Shown: in pieces, positions 34,912-44,184 of the stretch
Numbering within the stretch: the stretch's first letter is position 1
How the letters are laid out: every line of letters begins with the position of its first letter
Source of the DNA: Buttiauxella brennerae ATCC 51605
Lineage (GTDB): Bacteria; Pseudomonadota; Gammaproteobacteria; Enterobacterales; Enterobacteriaceae
DNA: 64,000 nucleotides
Direction: 5' to 3'
Assembly: GCF_001654925.1 (NCBI RefSeq)
Contig: NZ_LXER01000005.1
Coordinates: 1 to 64,000, forward strand
The notes under the pieces: generated by a model
The model's database searches: none
The model's input: the letters and a program-made list of their open reading frames with translations, nothing else
What the model was told of the DNA's origin: nothing
Made by a program: the position numbers and the translations under genes

Positions 34912-35703
34912 TCAGAGAGTATCGATGACCCCACCGTCAACGCGAACGGACGCTCCTGTGGTCGCGGAAGCAAACGGCGACACAAGATAGGTTACTAAGT
35001 TTGCGACTTCCTCGACGCTGCTGGCACGTTGAATGATCGAACTGCCACGATGCTGCTTGACGAAGGCGGCGGCAATTTCCTCCAGCGGCAACCCCGTTTT
35101 CGCTTGCTCATCGGCAAGCATCGCTTCTACACCTTCGGAAAGAGTAGGACCCGGGAGTACGGAGTTAACGGTGACATTTGTACCAGCCATGCGCTTAGCG
35201 AGACCGCGGGCGACAGCGATGTCGGCGGTCTTGCTGACGCCGTAGTGAATCATTTCGACCGGAATATTAAAACCGGATTCTGAGGCCAGGAATATCACGC
35301 GGCCCCAGTTCAGTTTCTGCATGCCTGGAAGATAGGCGCGGGAAAGCCTGACGGCGGACATGACATTGACCTGCCAGTGGCGATCCCAAACTTCGTCGTC
35401 AGCGTCGAAAAAGTCAATTGGCTGAAAGATGCCTGCGTTGTTAATCAGGATGTCTACCTGAGGAATTTGGGCGACAAGAGCCGCACACCCCTCGGCAGTT
35501 GACAGGTCGGCCGTGGCAGGTTTAACGCTACCTCTTGCGCCTTCGGATTCTAGCCGTTTGGCGGCCTTTGTGGTCTTTTCCTCTGAGCGGCCATTGAGCA
35601 CTACATCCGCTCCAGCCCTTGAAAGTTGGCGAGCAATTGCGTAGCCGATGCCTTCCGTTGAACCTGTAACCAGCGCTCTCTTGCCTGTGAGATCGATTTG
35701 CAT
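34912..35703 (-). CDS. Short-chain dehydrogenase/reductase
   Basis: A 263-residue classical SDR. It has the nucleotide-binding TGSTEGIG motif (residues 13-20), NNAG (88-91), and the catalytic Tyr154-x3-Lys158 (YGVSK) with a Ser around 141-143. NGR at 37-39 after the second strand suggests NADP(H) preference. An upstream in-frame start at 35763 would add 20 residues, but ATG 35703 has an AGGAG site and begins at the usual SDR position. The substrate cannot be told. It lies immediately beyond the 3' end of the tRNA-Phe gene. Confidence 0.85.
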   Translation of the reverse strand: MQIDLTGKRALVTGSTEGIGYAIARQLSRAGADVVLNGRSEEKTTKAAKRLESEGARGSVKPATADLSTAEGCAALVAQIPQVDILINNAGIFQPIDFFDADDEVWDRHWQVNVMSAVRLSRAYLPGMQKLNWGRVIFLASESGFNIPVEMIHYGVSKTADIAVARGLAKRMAGTNVTVNSVLPGPTLSEGVEAMLADEQAKTGLPLEEIAAAFVKQHRGSSIIQRASSVEEVANLVTYLVSPFASATTGASVRVDGGVIDTL

Positions 35704-35920
35704 TTTCTGCTCCTGTCGAGATTGGATGACAAAAATATGGGGGTCAGTTTTGCAGTCTCGCAATGGGCAGGTCAGTGGGGAATATGGGGAGAAAGGAAGT
35801 GAATTCGCCCTTCAGAATGCCTGCGCATCAGGATTGCTGAAAGTGTAGCAGGCGCTGGAATGTGGGGGAGGTGATGAGTCATCGAATAGGGTTCGATGGA
35901 GTGAGCGTTTCTCCAATAGC

Positions 35921-35943
35921 AAAAAACCCGCCATAGGCGGGTT
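35921..35943 (-). terminator. Intrinsic terminator of tRNA-Phe
   Basis: On the minus strand an AACCCGCC/GGCGGGTT stem (35936-35943 with 35925-35932) with a 3-nt loop runs into a T tract (A run 35921-35926 on the plus strand). It starts about 11 nt past the tRNA 3' end. Confidence 0.88.
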
Positions 35944-35953
35944 CTTTTAAATG

Positions 35954-36029
35954 TGGTGCCCGGACTCGGAATCGAACCAAGGACACGGGGATTTTCAATC
36001 CCCTGCTCTACCGACTGAGCTATCCGGGC
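35954..36029 (-). tRNA. pheV: tRNA-Phe (anticodon GAA), pheV position
   Basis: A 76-nt tRNA with encoded CCA (35954-35956 on the plus strand). The acceptor stem GCCCGGA, D-loop AGCTCAGTCGGTAGAGC, anticodon loop TTGAAAA (anticodon GAA at 35994-35996) and T-loop GGTTCGATTCC are all standard. It lies beside speC in the same relative orientation as pheV does in E. coli, which is a frequent integration site for genomic islands. No integrase gene is present next to it in this window. Confidence 0.96.
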
Positions 36030-36202
36030 AACGGGGCGCATTAAACCGTAAAGGCCGTTGGGCGTCAACGCTTTTGTGTTAATAAGCCGTGCGTTTGCAC
36101 GAATAATGTGCTCTGCGTGGCAACTCGGGTTGAACGACGGGGCAGAAGGTGCCATGATTGCGCGAAATTTCACACATCTGCAACAGGGCGTTTATTGATG
36201 TT

Positions 36203-36330
36203 TATACCCGTCATACTTCAAGTTGCGGATGCGTTGGCAGCGTTCACTCACCCGAATCACTTACAACAGTAAGCTCATCGGGATTCGTTCTCTTGCCGCC
36301 TTCCCGCAACTCGAATTATTTTGGGTATAT
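36203..36330. repeat. ERIC element 1 (diverged)
   Basis: About 128 bp bounded by TATACCC and GGGTATA, with the internal inverted core (CACTTACAACAGTAAGCTC) of the enterobacterial repetitive intergenic consensus. It is the most diverged of the three copies in the window and lies between pheV and speC. Confidence 0.75.
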
Positions 36331-36587
36331 AGTCAATGATTTCCAGCATCTCGATGACGCTCGTTCACCTCTCGCTCGTATCCCGAAGACCCTTGCTCAC
36401 CATGCGGTGAGGGCAACGCACGCTCACTGCAGGACAACAGTAAAATCAGGTGATGCCTGGTTTTACTGATGTCTGGCGGTCGGAGTGGGTATTATCCTTC
36501 AGACCATCAAGACACATTCGCCGGGGAATGCTCCCTTTGCCGTGCCATAAGGCACTCACTCATCCTTGACCTCTGGGATTTGTGCAT
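36331..36587 (+). promoter_or_regulatory. speC upstream region
   Basis: A 257-nt non-coding stretch between the ERIC repeat and speC. It includes one strong hairpin (listed separately) and a short CTCACC/GGTGAG stem near 36398. It should hold the speC promoter, but I cannot place one with confidence. A plus-strand frame across 36158-36469 runs through the ERIC repeat and is not credible as a gene. Confidence 0.4.
36438..36468 (+). other. 13-bp hairpin in speC upstream region
   Basis: CAGTAAAATCAGG (36438-36450) pairs with CCTGGTTTTACTG (36456-36468), one G-T pair, around a 5-nt loop. It lies about 120 nt before the speC start and lacks a T tract, so it may structure the speC leader or be an operator. 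Confidence 0.45.
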
Positions 36588-38726
36588 ATGAAATCTTTGA
36601 AAATTGCCGCCAGCCACGATGTGGTTGCTACTTTGTCTACACATCGCGAAATCGTCACGCTTGATAGCACCGACTTCACCGATATTGCCGCCGTCGTACT
36701 TTCTGTGGCGGATAGCCGCAGCGGTATTCTGGCGTTACTCAAACGCACGGGCTTTTCGATTCCTGTTTTTTTAGCGGCTGATGATTGGTCAGGCAAGAAA
36801 GAAGGTATTACGGGGTTGATCACCGGCAAAGCTCAGGACTATCTGGAGCTTGAAACCGCTGCTGTAGATTATGAAGAAAGCTTGCTCCCTCCGTTTTTCG
36901 ATACATTGACGAAATATGTCGCGATGGAAAACAGCACTTTTGCCTGTCCTGGTCACCAACATGGTGAGTTTTTCAAAAAGCACCCGGCAGGGCGCCAGTT
37001 CTATGATTTCTTCGGTGAGAATTTATTCCGTGCTGATATGTGCAACGCTGACGTAAAACTCGGTGATTTGCTAATCCATGAGGGCTCGGCCAAGCATGCG
37101 CAGAAATTTGCAGCCAAAGTGTTTAACGCCGATAAAACTTACTTCGTGTTAAATGGCACGTCTGCGGCGAATAAAGTCGTGACGAATGCGCTGCTGACCC
37201 GTGGCGATCTGGTTTTGTTCGACCGCAATAACCATAAATCCAACCACCATGGCGCGTTGATTCAGGCCGGGGCGACTCCGGTTTATCTGGAGGCATCTCG
37301 CAACCCGTTTGGCTTTATTGGCGGTATCGACGCGCACTGCTTTGAAGAAAAATACCTGCGTGAATTGATTGCGGAAGTTGCGCCAGATCGCGCCCAGGAA
37401 AAGCGTCCATTCCGCCTGGCTGTCATTCAGCTCGGTACCTACGACGGCACAATTTATAACGCCCGCCAGGTAGTGGATAACATCGGCCATCTTTGCGATT
37501 ACATTCTGTTTGATTCAGCCTGGGTCGGTTACGAGCAATTCATCCCGATGATGGCTGATTGCTCACCGTTGTTATTGGATCTTAATGAAAATGATCCTGG
37601 CATTTTTGTTACACAATCGGTGCATAAACAGCAGGCTGGATTCTCGCAAACTTCGCAGATCCACAAGAAAGATAACCACCTGCGTGGGCAGGATCGTTTT
37701 TGTCCGCATAAGCGGCTGAACAATGCGTTTATGCTGCATGCTTCAACCAGCCCGTTCTACCCGCTGTTTGCGGCACTCGATGTGAATGCGAAAATTCACG
37801 AAGGGGAGAGCGGCCGCCGTTTGTGGGCTGAGTGTGTCGATCTGGGGATTGAAGCGCGTAAAGCGATCATCGCTAACTGCAAGATGATCAAACCGTTTAT
37901 TCCACCGGTAGTTGCGGGCAGGCCGTGGCAGGATCACCCAACTACAGCAATTGCCCAGGAACGCCGTTTCTTTAGCTTTGAGCCGGGTGAAAAGTGGCAT
38001 GGTTTTGAAGGCTATGCGCAGGATGAATACTTTGTCGATCCTTGCAAGCTGCTGCTGACTACGCCGGGGATCGATCCCCAAACTGGGCAATATACGGACT
38101 TCGGTGTACCTGCGGCGATTCTCGCAAACTACCTGCGCGAAAACGGCATTGTGCCTGAGAAATCGGATCTTAATTCAATTTTGTTCTTGCTGACGCCAGC
38201 CGAAAGTACCGAGAAAATGGCGCATCTGGTAGCAATGCTGGCGCAATTTGAACAGCATATTGAAGACGATACGCCGCTGGTGGATGTGTTGCCGACGATC
38301 TATCAGAAGTATTCCCAACGCTATAAAGGCTACACTCTGCGTCAACTTTGCCAGGAGATGCACGATCTGTACGTCAGCTTTGAAGTGAAGGATCTGCAAA
38401 AAGCGATGTTCCGCAAAGCTAGTTTCCCTGCCGTTGCCATGAACCCACAGGATGCCAACAGCGAGTTTATTCGCGGCAATGTGGAACTGGTACGCCTGAG
38501 TCAGTCAGAAGGGCGTATTGCAGCGGAGGGAGCGTTACCGTACCCGCCGGGCGTGCTTTGTGTGGTGCCAGGCGAAGTCTGGGGCAGTGCCGCGTTGCGC
38601 TATTTCCTGGCGCTTGAAGAGGGCGTGAATATGTTGCCGGGCTTCTCGCCGGAGTTGCAGGGTGTGTATAGCGAAACGGATGCCGACGGAATTAAGCGTT
38701 TGTACGGCTATATGATTCAGGCGTAA
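36588..38726 (+). CDS. speC: Ornithine decarboxylase, constitutive
   Basis: A 712-residue PLP enzyme almost identical in length to E. coli SpeC (711). It turns ornithine into putrescine, the first step of the ornithine route to polyamines. An N-terminal receiver-like wing domain precedes the core, which has CPGHQHGAFF-like residues (here CPGHQHGEFF), HEGSAKHAQKFAAKVF, and the PLP lysine Lys347 in SVHKQQAGFSQTS. ATG 36588 gives the usual MKSLKIAAS start; a GTG six bases upstream is in frame but unlikely. In E. coli it also faces nupG; yqgA, which separates speC from pheV there, is absent. Confidence 0.97.
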   Translation: MKSLKIAASHDVVATLSTHREIVTLDSTDFTDIAAVVLSVADSRSGILALLKRTGFSIPVFLAADDWSGKKEGITGLITGKAQDYLELETAAVDYEESLLPPFFDTLTKYVAMENSTFACPGHQHGEFFKKHPAGRQFYDFFGENLFRADMCNADVKLGDLLIHEGSAKHAQKFAAKVFNADKTYFVLNGTSAANKVVTNALLTRGDLVLFDRNNHKSNHHGALIQAGATPVYLEASRNPFGFIGGIDAHCFEEKYLRELIAEVAPDRAQEKRPFRLAVIQLGTYDGTIYNARQVVDNIGHLCDYILFDSAWVGYEQFIPMMADCSPLLLDLNENDPGIFVTQSVHKQQAGFSQTSQIHKKDNHLRGQDRFCPHKRLNNAFMLHASTSPFYPLFAALDVNAKIHEGESGRRLWAECVDLGIEARKAIIANCKMIKPFIPPVVAGRPWQDHPTTAIAQERRFFSFEPGEKWHGFEGYAQDEYFVDPCKLLLTTPGIDPQTGQYTDFGVPAAILANYLRENGIVPEKSDLNSILFLLTPAESTEKMAHLVAMLAQFEQHIEDDTPLVDVLPTIYQKYSQRYKGYTLRQLCQEMHDLYVSFEVKDLQKAMFRKASFPAVAMNPQDANSEFIRGNVELVRLSQSEGRIAAEGALPYPPGVLCVVPGEVWGSAALRYFLALEEGVNMLPGFSPELQGVYSETDADGIKRLYGYMIQA

Positions 38727-38730
38727 GAGT

Positions 38731-38765
38731 AATGTCTCCCTTTTCTGAATGAAACGGGAGACATT
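38731..38765. terminator. Hairpin between convergent speC and nupG
   Basis: AATGTCTCCC (38731-38740) pairs with GGGAGACATT (38756-38765), and an inner TTTC/GAAA pairing extends the stem. It lies 4 nt after speC and 5 nt before the end of nupG, so it can serve both converging genes. The T tract is weak on both sides. Confidence 0.6.
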
Positions 38766-38770
38766 GATTA

Positions 38771-40024
38771 TCAGACTGCTGGCTGAATGGCCGCTGGCGT
38801 TCTGACATGTTTATATTTGAACAGTGCGACGAAGGCGAAGGCCAGCACCAGTGAATAACCGGCGAAAATCAGCCACACGCTTTGCCAGTCAGTAATACCT
38901 TGCAGTGTGAAGTGCTCTACTACTTTACCGCTGACAATCCCGCCCAGAATGCAACCAAAGCCGTTTGTCATCATCAGGAACATGCCCTGTGCGCTGGCAC
39001 GGATTTCTGGTTTCACTTCTTGCTCAACGAATACCGAACCGGAAATGTTGAAGAAGTCGAAGGCGCAACCGTAGACGATCATCGACATCACCAACAGCAT
39101 GGTGCCCATTGGTGTCGGGTCTCCAAAAGCAAACAGACCAAAGCGCAACATCCACGCCACGATACTGATAAGCATCACATTCTTGATGCCGTAACGAATC
39201 AGGAAGAAGGGAATTGTCAGGATAAAGACGGTTTCGGAAATCTGCGAAATCGACATCAGCACTGACGCATGTTCGACAATAAAGCTGCTGGCGAACAGTG
39301 GGTTTTGGTCAAAACTGTGCAGGAAGGTATTACCAAACATATTGGTAATTTGCAGTTCGGCACCCAACAGCATGGAGAAGATGAAGAAAATCGCCATGCG
39401 CTTGTTTTTGAATAATGCAAAGGCATCCAGCCCAAGCATTGAAGTCCAGCTCTGGTTTTTCTGCGCGTTGGCGACCGGGATGTGCGGCAGTGTCAGAGTG
39501 AACAGCGCTAAAACGACAGACAGCGTTGCGCCGATATAAAGCTGCATGTGGCTTAGCTCAAAGCCTGAGAAGCTCACGCCCCACATGGCGAAGATAAAGC
39601 CTATGGTTCCCCAGATACGAATTGGCGGGAAGTCCCTCACGATATCCATACCCACCGATTGCAGGCGATAGTAAGAGATAGTGTTCACCAGCCCAAGCGT
39701 TGGCATGTAGGCAAGTGAGTTCAGCAAGATGATGATGAACATCGCGCCTGGTGTCGTGACCTGTGCGGCGAAATACAAAGTGATGGCACCGACCAGGTGG
39801 CAAGCAGCATAAAGCCAGCGTGCACTCACCCATTTGTCAGCAATAATGCCGAGCAATGTCGGCATAAATACCGCCGCAATCCCTAATGAACTGTACACCG
39901 CGCCGATAGCTGCGCCATCAAATTTGAGAGTGACGAACATATAGGAGCCGAGCGTGGTGAGCCAACTCCCCCACAGGCAGAACTGCAGAAACGAAAGAAT
40001 TTTTAGCTGCAGCTTAAGGTTCAT
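38771..40024 (-). CDS. nupG: Nucleoside:H+ symporter NupG
   Basis: A 417-residue major-facilitator protein with about twelve hydrophobic helices (E. coli NupG has 418). It imports purine and pyrimidine nucleosides with protons across the inner membrane. The N-terminus MNLKLQLKILSFLQFCLWGSWLTTLG is diagnostic of the NupG/XapB family, as is the RDFPPIRIWGTIGF block. An upstream in-frame start at 40132 would add 36 residues and is rejected because GAGGAAA sits before ATG 40024. It lies downstream of mltC on the same strand, as in E. coli. Confidence 0.96.
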   Translation of the reverse strand: MNLKLQLKILSFLQFCLWGSWLTTLGSYMFVTLKFDGAAIGAVYSSLGIAAVFMPTLLGIIADKWVSARWLYAACHLVGAITLYFAAQVTTPGAMFIIILLNSLAYMPTLGLVNTISYYRLQSVGMDIVRDFPPIRIWGTIGFIFAMWGVSFSGFELSHMQLYIGATLSVVLALFTLTLPHIPVANAQKNQSWTSMLGLDAFALFKNKRMAIFFIFSMLLGAELQITNMFGNTFLHSFDQNPLFASSFIVEHASVLMSISQISETVFILTIPFFLIRYGIKNVMLISIVAWMLRFGLFAFGDPTPMGTMLLVMSMIVYGCAFDFFNISGSVFVEQEVKPEIRASAQGMFLMMTNGFGCILGGIVSGKVVEHFTLQGITDWQSVWLIFAGYSLVLAFAFVALFKYKHVRTPAAIQPAV

Positions 40025-40230
40025 GTAAATTTCCTCACGGGATGTGTTGTTAAATGTTTTATTTCTAACATATGACATGAAATATGTTAGGAAAGTAACA
40101 TTAGCAGTGCTGCGGAGTAATTTTTGGTACATTCAGCAAAGAAATGAAAACATCCTCAAATTGCATTCGAAAATAGTGATTTCGGTTCCACTTTTTGCAA
40201 GATGATGAGGTGGTGGTGTGGGGGAGGAGG

Positions 40231-40269
40231 TTGTATCTCCCACCTTAAAACCACAGGTGGGAGATACAA
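40231..40269. other. Perfect 15-bp hairpin between mltC and nupG
   Basis: TTGTATCTCCCACCT (40231-40245) and its exact complement (40255-40269) enclose a 9-nt loop, 11 nt after the mltC stop codon. No T run follows on the minus strand, so it may limit read-through or protect the mltC 3' end rather than act as a classical terminator. Confidence 0.55.
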
Positions 40270-40280
40270 AGGATCAGAAG

Positions 40281-41357
40281 TTAACGCCTGCGATAGCTCT
40301 TCTGCGCGGTATTCACTTTGTAGAGATAATGGCGTGACTCAGCTGAAGGGTGGCGTGTAGTTAGTGTCTGATACACATCGCCCGGAGTCATGCTGTTGAT
40401 AATATTGTATGCACGGTTCTTATCGTTGTTGAACACGCGCAGCACGCTGCCAGCACCACCGTTATAAGCGGTTATGACCGCATAGCGGCGTGAGGTCGGG
40501 TTATCAATCCCGCTCAGGTAACTGTCTTGCAAAATCGCCAGGTAAGCGGTACCGGTGTCGATATTACTTTCAGGATCAAACAAGTAGCTGCGGCTTGGCT
40601 TGCCCCATTTCCCTTGCGATTTAAACACATCAACGCCCGCGCTGTGCTGCACAACCTGCATCAGGCCGAGGGCATCTGCATGGCTCACTGCGTACGGGTT
40701 AAAGCTCGACTCAGTTTGCATGATCGCCAGAATCAGTGATTCTTCCACACCATATTTCTTCGATGCTTTGCGGACCATGCCGATATATTTATGCGCACGC
40801 TTATCAAGGTGGTTTGGCACCAGGTTAATCGTCACGCTATAAACAATTTTAAGCCCGGTGCTGCGGCTTTTCAGGCGCGTTTGTAGCAGGTAATCAGCAA
40901 ATTTTGACGCGCGACCTTCCCAGCGAATCGGCTGGCCAGTGTTATCAACAACCTGGCCATACAGGAACGGCTCTTTGGAGATCATCACATCGTTGGCATC
41001 GGAATAAAGATCGATCGAACCTGGATCGTCGCCCATCAATAACGTGGTGATGATCGCCTGACGCAAGTGCGCAGCAGGATCGGTGCCGGCAATGGTTTCA
41101 ATGGTGATCGTACCCTCGTCAAAGTTGATATGGCTACGGGTCAGGTATTGGTCGGTATATTTTACGTAGTCTTTTGGACCCGCAATCAACACTTCCTTCA
41201 TACCCCAGATATTTTCGATGTTATGAGCAAATTGCCCCATCAAAATATCAAAACCATTCGTGTCCTTAACAAAAGCTTCGTTATAGGAATCTTCTTTTTT
41301 GCTCGAACATGAGATGAGCAACGGGACAACCAGAGCTAGCGCGAGAAATTTTTTCAT
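40281..41357 (-). CDS. mltC: Membrane-bound lytic murein transglycosylase C
   Basis: A 358-residue lipoprotein (E. coli MltC 359). The signal ends in a LISC lipobox (Cys near residue 17), so it is tethered to the outer membrane. The N-terminal half is the DUF3393 domain. The C-terminal lysozyme-like domain carries the SLT motif: catalytic Glu in [15 protein letters not shown], then LGLMQV and [14 protein letters not shown]. It cleaves peptidoglycan glycan strands to give anhydro-muropeptides. A second ATG one codon upstream (41360) is possible. Last but one of mutY-yggX-mltC-nupG. Confidence 0.96.
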   Translation of the reverse strand: MKKFLALALVVPLLISCSSKKEDSYNEAFVKDTNGFDILMGQFAHNIENIWGMKEVLIAGPKDYVKYTDQYLTRSHINFDEGTITIETIAGTDPAAHLRQAIITTLLMGDDPGSIDLYSDANDVMISKEPFLYGQVVDNTGQPIRWEGRASKFADYLLQTRLKSRSTGLKIVYSVTINLVPNHLDKRAHKYIGMVRKASKKYGVEESLILAIMQTESSFNPYAVSHADALGLMQVVQHSAGVDVFKSQGKWGKPSRSYLFDPESNIDTGTAYLAILQDSYLSGIDNPTSRRYAVITAYNGGAGSVLRVFNNDKNRAYNIINSMTPGDVYQTLTTRHPSAESRHYLYKVNTAQKSYRRR

Positions 41358-41417
41358 CATTCCGTGTGTGCGTTGTGCTTAATGCGTTTTGCAAAAGGGC
41401 CAAAGGCCCCTGTGTTT

Positions 41418-41690
41418 TTATTTTTCTGGCGGCGTGTAGCCTTCGATGTGGACTTCTTTGCCTTCGAACAGGAAATTGACCATTTCAGCTTCCAGCTCTT
41501 TGCGATGCTCTGGATTCATCATGCTCATTTTGCGTTCGTTAATCAGCATGGTTTGTTTGGCCTGCCACAAAGCCCATGCTTCTTTAGATATTTCGTTATA
41601 AATACGTTTGCCTAGCTCGCCCGGGTACAGCTGGAAATCCTGGCCTTCGGCATCACGTTGCAGGTAGGTACAAAAAATAGTTCTGCTCAT
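41418..41690 (-). CDS. yggX: Fe(2+)-trafficking protein YggX
   Basis: A 90-residue protein, near-identical in length to E. coli YggX (91). It opens [20 protein letters not shown] with the conserved Cys7, and contains [18 protein letters not shown] and a helical middle. It protects iron-sulfur clusters and buffers labile iron under oxidative stress. It lies between mutY (9 nt) and mltC, as in E. coli, where mutY itself needs a [4Fe-4S] cluster. Confidence 0.97.
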   Translation of the reverse strand: MSRTIFCTYLQRDAEGQDFQLYPGELGKRIYNEISKEAWALWQAKQTMLINERKMSMMNPEHRKELEAEMVNFLFEGKEVHIEGYTPPEK

Positions 41691-41699
41691 TTTTAATCC

Positions 41700-42785
41700 T
41701 CATTCTTCTTCAACAGCTCGCGCTGATTTAATCACTACCGGCTCGGCGTGTAATTGCTGTAATAAACGCTCTACAGGGGCGGCCAGTCCTACAGATGGTG
41801 GCTGCGCTAAGTTATACCAGAGAGCTGTCCCTTCATCCATGCACCCGCTGAATGAAGGCACGGGGAGCCACATTGGGACGATGTCCAAATGGAAGTGGCT
41901 GAAAGTATGGCGGAAGGCGGTTAATTGCGTGAGATTATCGACGGGAATATGGTGTTGCGCCAGGAAGCCGCGCAGCTCATCTTCGGTTGTAAACTGTGGG
42001 AAACAGTATAAACCACCCCACAGGCCGACAGGTGGCCGCTTCGCAAGCAGCACGCTTTGCTGGTGTTGCATCATCAGCATATAACCGATGCGTTCCGGTA
42101 TGGTGACTTTAGGCTTCTTGCCTGGATAACTGGCCCAGCTGTTATTGGCATAAGCCACACAGATATTATTTACCGGGCACAGTTCGCATTTTGGTTTTGA
42201 GCGGGTACAAACCATCGCCCCAAGATCCATCATTGCCTGGTTAAACTGGCTCACGCCTTGCGCAGGTGTGACTTGCTCGCTGATGTCCCAGAGTTTTTTC
42301 TCAACGTCTTTTTTTCCCGGCCAGCCAGCGACGGCATAACAACGTGCCAGCACCCGTTTTACGTTGCCATCGAGTATCGGGAAGTGTTTACCAAGCGATA
42401 GCGAAAGAATAGCACCCGCAGTTGAGCGCCCAACGCCTGGCAGTGCAGACACTTCTTCAAAGGTTTCCGGAAAAACGCCGCCATGCTGGTTCGCCACCAT
42501 TTGTGCGGCTTTATGCAGGTTGCGGGCACGGGCGTAATAACCCAGGCCAGTCCACAGGTGCAGCACTTCATCAATGGGCGCGTGAGCAAGATCGGTGACG
42601 GTCGGGAAGCGTTCCATAAAACGCTCAAAGTAAGGAATGACGGTGGCAACTTGAGTTTGTTGCAACATCACCTCAGACAGCCATACTTTATAAGGCGTTT
42701 TCTCGAGTTGCCATGGCAGTGTTTTGCGCCCGTATTTTTGGTACCAATCGAGAACCTGGTGGGAGAATTGCGGCGCTTGTGTCAT
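41700..42785 (-). CDS. mutY: Adenine DNA glycosylase MutY
   Basis: A 361-residue A/G-mismatch glycosylase (E. coli 350). It removes adenine paired with 8-oxoguanine. The helix-hairpin-helix [15 protein letters not shown], the catalytic Asp in [11 protein letters not shown], the Glu in [13 protein letters not shown] and the [4Fe-4S] ligands (C-x6-C-x2-C-x5-[18 protein letters not shown]) are all intact. The C-terminal ~130 residues form the NUDIX-like domain that reads 8-oxoG. The small excess length lies at the C-terminus. Divergent from trmB, first gene of the mutY-yggX-mltC-nupG line. Confidence 0.97.
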   Translation of the reverse strand: MTQAPQFSHQVLDWYQKYGRKTLPWQLEKTPYKVWLSEVMLQQTQVATVIPYFERFMERFPTVTDLAHAPIDEVLHLWTGLGYYARARNLHKAAQMVANQHGGVFPETFEEVSALPGVGRSTAGAILSLSLGKHFPILDGNVKRVLARCYAVAGWPGKKDVEKKLWDISEQVTPAQGVSQFNQAMMDLGAMVCTRSKPKCELCPVNNICVAYANNSWASYPGKKPKVTIPERIGYMLMMQHQQSVLLAKRPPVGLWGGLYCFPQFTTEDELRGFLAQHHIPVDNLTQLTAFRHTFSHFHLDIVPMWLPVPSFSGCMDEGTALWYNLAQPPSVGLAAPVERLLQQLHAEPVVIKSARAVEEE

Positions 42786-42943
42786 TGTTACCCGGCATCC
42801 GATAAATAATAAGTGTGTGATTTAGGTGGCTGATTCCAGCACAGACGACTCTGTGCTGTAAACCGGAACTTTCTGGTGCTTGCTTCTCACCCTTAACTTT
42901 GGATAATGCCCGTTTCCTGAATACTAACTTAAGCCTGAACACC

Positions 42944-43663
42944 ATGAAAAATGACGTCATCTCACCGGAATTTAATGAAGAAGGCCGCGCAATGCGCCGG
43001 ATTCGTAGTTTTGTACGCCGTCAGGGTCGCCTGACTAAAGGGCAGGAGTTCGCTCTGGAAAACTACTGGCCGGTGATGGGCGTTGAATATGAAACCGCGC
43101 CTGTTGATTTTACAGCCCTTTTTGGCCGTGAAGCACCCGCGACGCTGGAAATTGGTTTCGGCATGGGGACGTCGCTTGTGGCAATGGCTCAGGCGAACCC
43201 ACAGCAGAACTTTTTGGGTATCGAAGTGCACTCACCAGGCGTGGGCGCATGCCTTGCGACCGCTCACGAAGAGGGTGTCGAGAACCTGCGCGTGATGTGC
43301 CACGATGCGGTTGAAGTGCTGGAAAAAATGATTCCTGACAATTCTTTAAACATGGTTCAGCTCTTTTTCCCTGATCCCTGGCACAAAGCACGTCATAATA
43401 AGCGCCGTATCGTTCAAGTGCCGTTTGCCGAACTGGTAAAAAGCAAACTGAAACTGGGTGGCGTGTTCCATATGGCAACCGACTGGGAACCTTATGCTGA
43501 ACACATGCTCGAAGTGATGTCCTCTATCGACGGTTATAAAAACCAGTCGGAGAGCAACGACTACGTACCGCGCCCGGATTCACGTCCGGTGACCAAATTT
43601 GAACAACGTGGCCATCGTCTTGGTCATGGCGTATGGGACTTAATGTTCGAGAGGGTAAAGTAA
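42944..43663 (+). CDS. trmB: tRNA (guanine-N7)-methyltransferase TrmB
   Basis: A 239-residue enzyme, exactly the E. coli length. It methylates G46 in the variable loop of several tRNAs using S-adenosylmethionine. The SAM-binding [11 protein letters not shown] and the [20 protein letters not shown] signature are present. The start [10 protein letters not shown] (ATG 42944) matches E. coli; a TTG-started longer frame at 42899 is rejected. It faces away from mutY, and its stop codon overlaps the yggL start (TAATG). Confidence 0.97.
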   Translation: MKNDVISPEFNEEGRAMRRIRSFVRRQGRLTKGQEFALENYWPVMGVEYETAPVDFTALFGREAPATLEIGFGMGTSLVAMAQANPQQNFLGIEVHSPGVGACLATAHEEGVENLRVMCHDAVEVLEKMIPDNSLNMVQLFFPDPWHKARHNKRRIVQVPFAELVKSKLKLGGVFHMATDWEPYAEHMLEVMSSIDGYKNQSESNDYVPRPDSRPVTKFEQRGHRLGHGVWDLMFERVK

Positions 43664-43989
43664 TGGCAATTAATCGTAGCCGTCGTTTGCGTAAGAAAAT
43701 GCACATCGAAGAATTCCAGGAATTGGGGTTCTCTGTTGCATGGCGTTTCCCGGAAGGCACTTCCGAAGAACAAATTGATAAAACCGTTGATGCGTTTATT
43801 GACGAAGTTATCGATAAAAACGGTCTGGCTTTTGATGGCGGCGGCCACCTTTCCTGGGAAGGCTTAATCTGCCTGCAGGAAATTGGCAAATGCACCGAAG
43901 AGCATCAGGCTCTGGTGCGCAAATGGCTTGAAGATCACAAGGCAGAAGATGTTCGCACTAGTGATCTTTTTGATGTCTGGTGGGATTGA
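43663..43989 (+). CDS. yggL: DUF469 protein YggL
   Basis: A 108-residue protein, the same length as E. coli YggL. It starts [23 protein letters not shown], has a basic N-terminus and an acidic C-terminus ending LFDVWWD, which is the family's signature end. YggL binds the 50S ribosomal subunit in E. coli. Its ATG shares a base with the trmB stop, so translation is coupled. The frame upstream of this ATG is trmB sequence. Confidence 0.95.
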   Translation: MAINRSRRLRKKMHIEEFQELGFSVAWRFPEGTSEEQIDKTVDAFIDEVIDKNGLAFDGGGHLSWEGLICLQEIGKCTEEHQALVRKWLEDHKAEDVRTSDLFDVWWD

Positions 43990-43991
43990 TA

Positions 43992-44116
43992 TATACCTTA
44001 ATCTTTCAAGCTGCATGTGCGTTGGCTTTCCTCGCTCACCCCAGTCACTTACTTAAGTAAGCTCCTGGGGATTCACTGCGTCGCCGCCTTCCTGCAACTC
44101 GAAATCTTTGGGTATA
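43992..44116. repeat. ERIC element 2 (near consensus)
   Basis: About 125 bp between TATACC and GGTATA ends. It contains CGCTCACCCCAGTCACTTACTT and AAGTAAGCTCCTGGGGATTCAC cores, which match the published ERIC consensus halves (used as ERIC2 and ERIC1R primers). It lies between yggL and its terminator. Confidence 0.92.
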
Positions 44117-44129
44117 TGCAGAACAAACA

Positions 44130-44155
44130 GGTCGGTGAAAACCGGCCTTTTTTTT
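44130..44155 (+). terminator. Intrinsic terminator of trmB-yggL
   Basis: GGTCGGT (44130-44136) pairs with ACCGGCC (44141-44147) around a GAAA tetraloop, followed by eight T (44148-44155). It stands after the ERIC element, so that repeat is transcribed with yggL. Confidence 0.92.
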
Positions 44156-44184
44156 CTTAAATTTTTAGAAGTTCAGGAGTGACT

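Noticed and set aside
1..36000. Integrase, transposase or prophage genes marking the accessory region as a mobile island
   Set aside because: None of the sizeable frames encodes such a protein; only the tRNA-Phe position hints at an island.
36158..36469. 103-codon frame upstream of speC
   Set aside because: It reads through the ERIC element and the speC upstream hairpin, so the frame is accidental.
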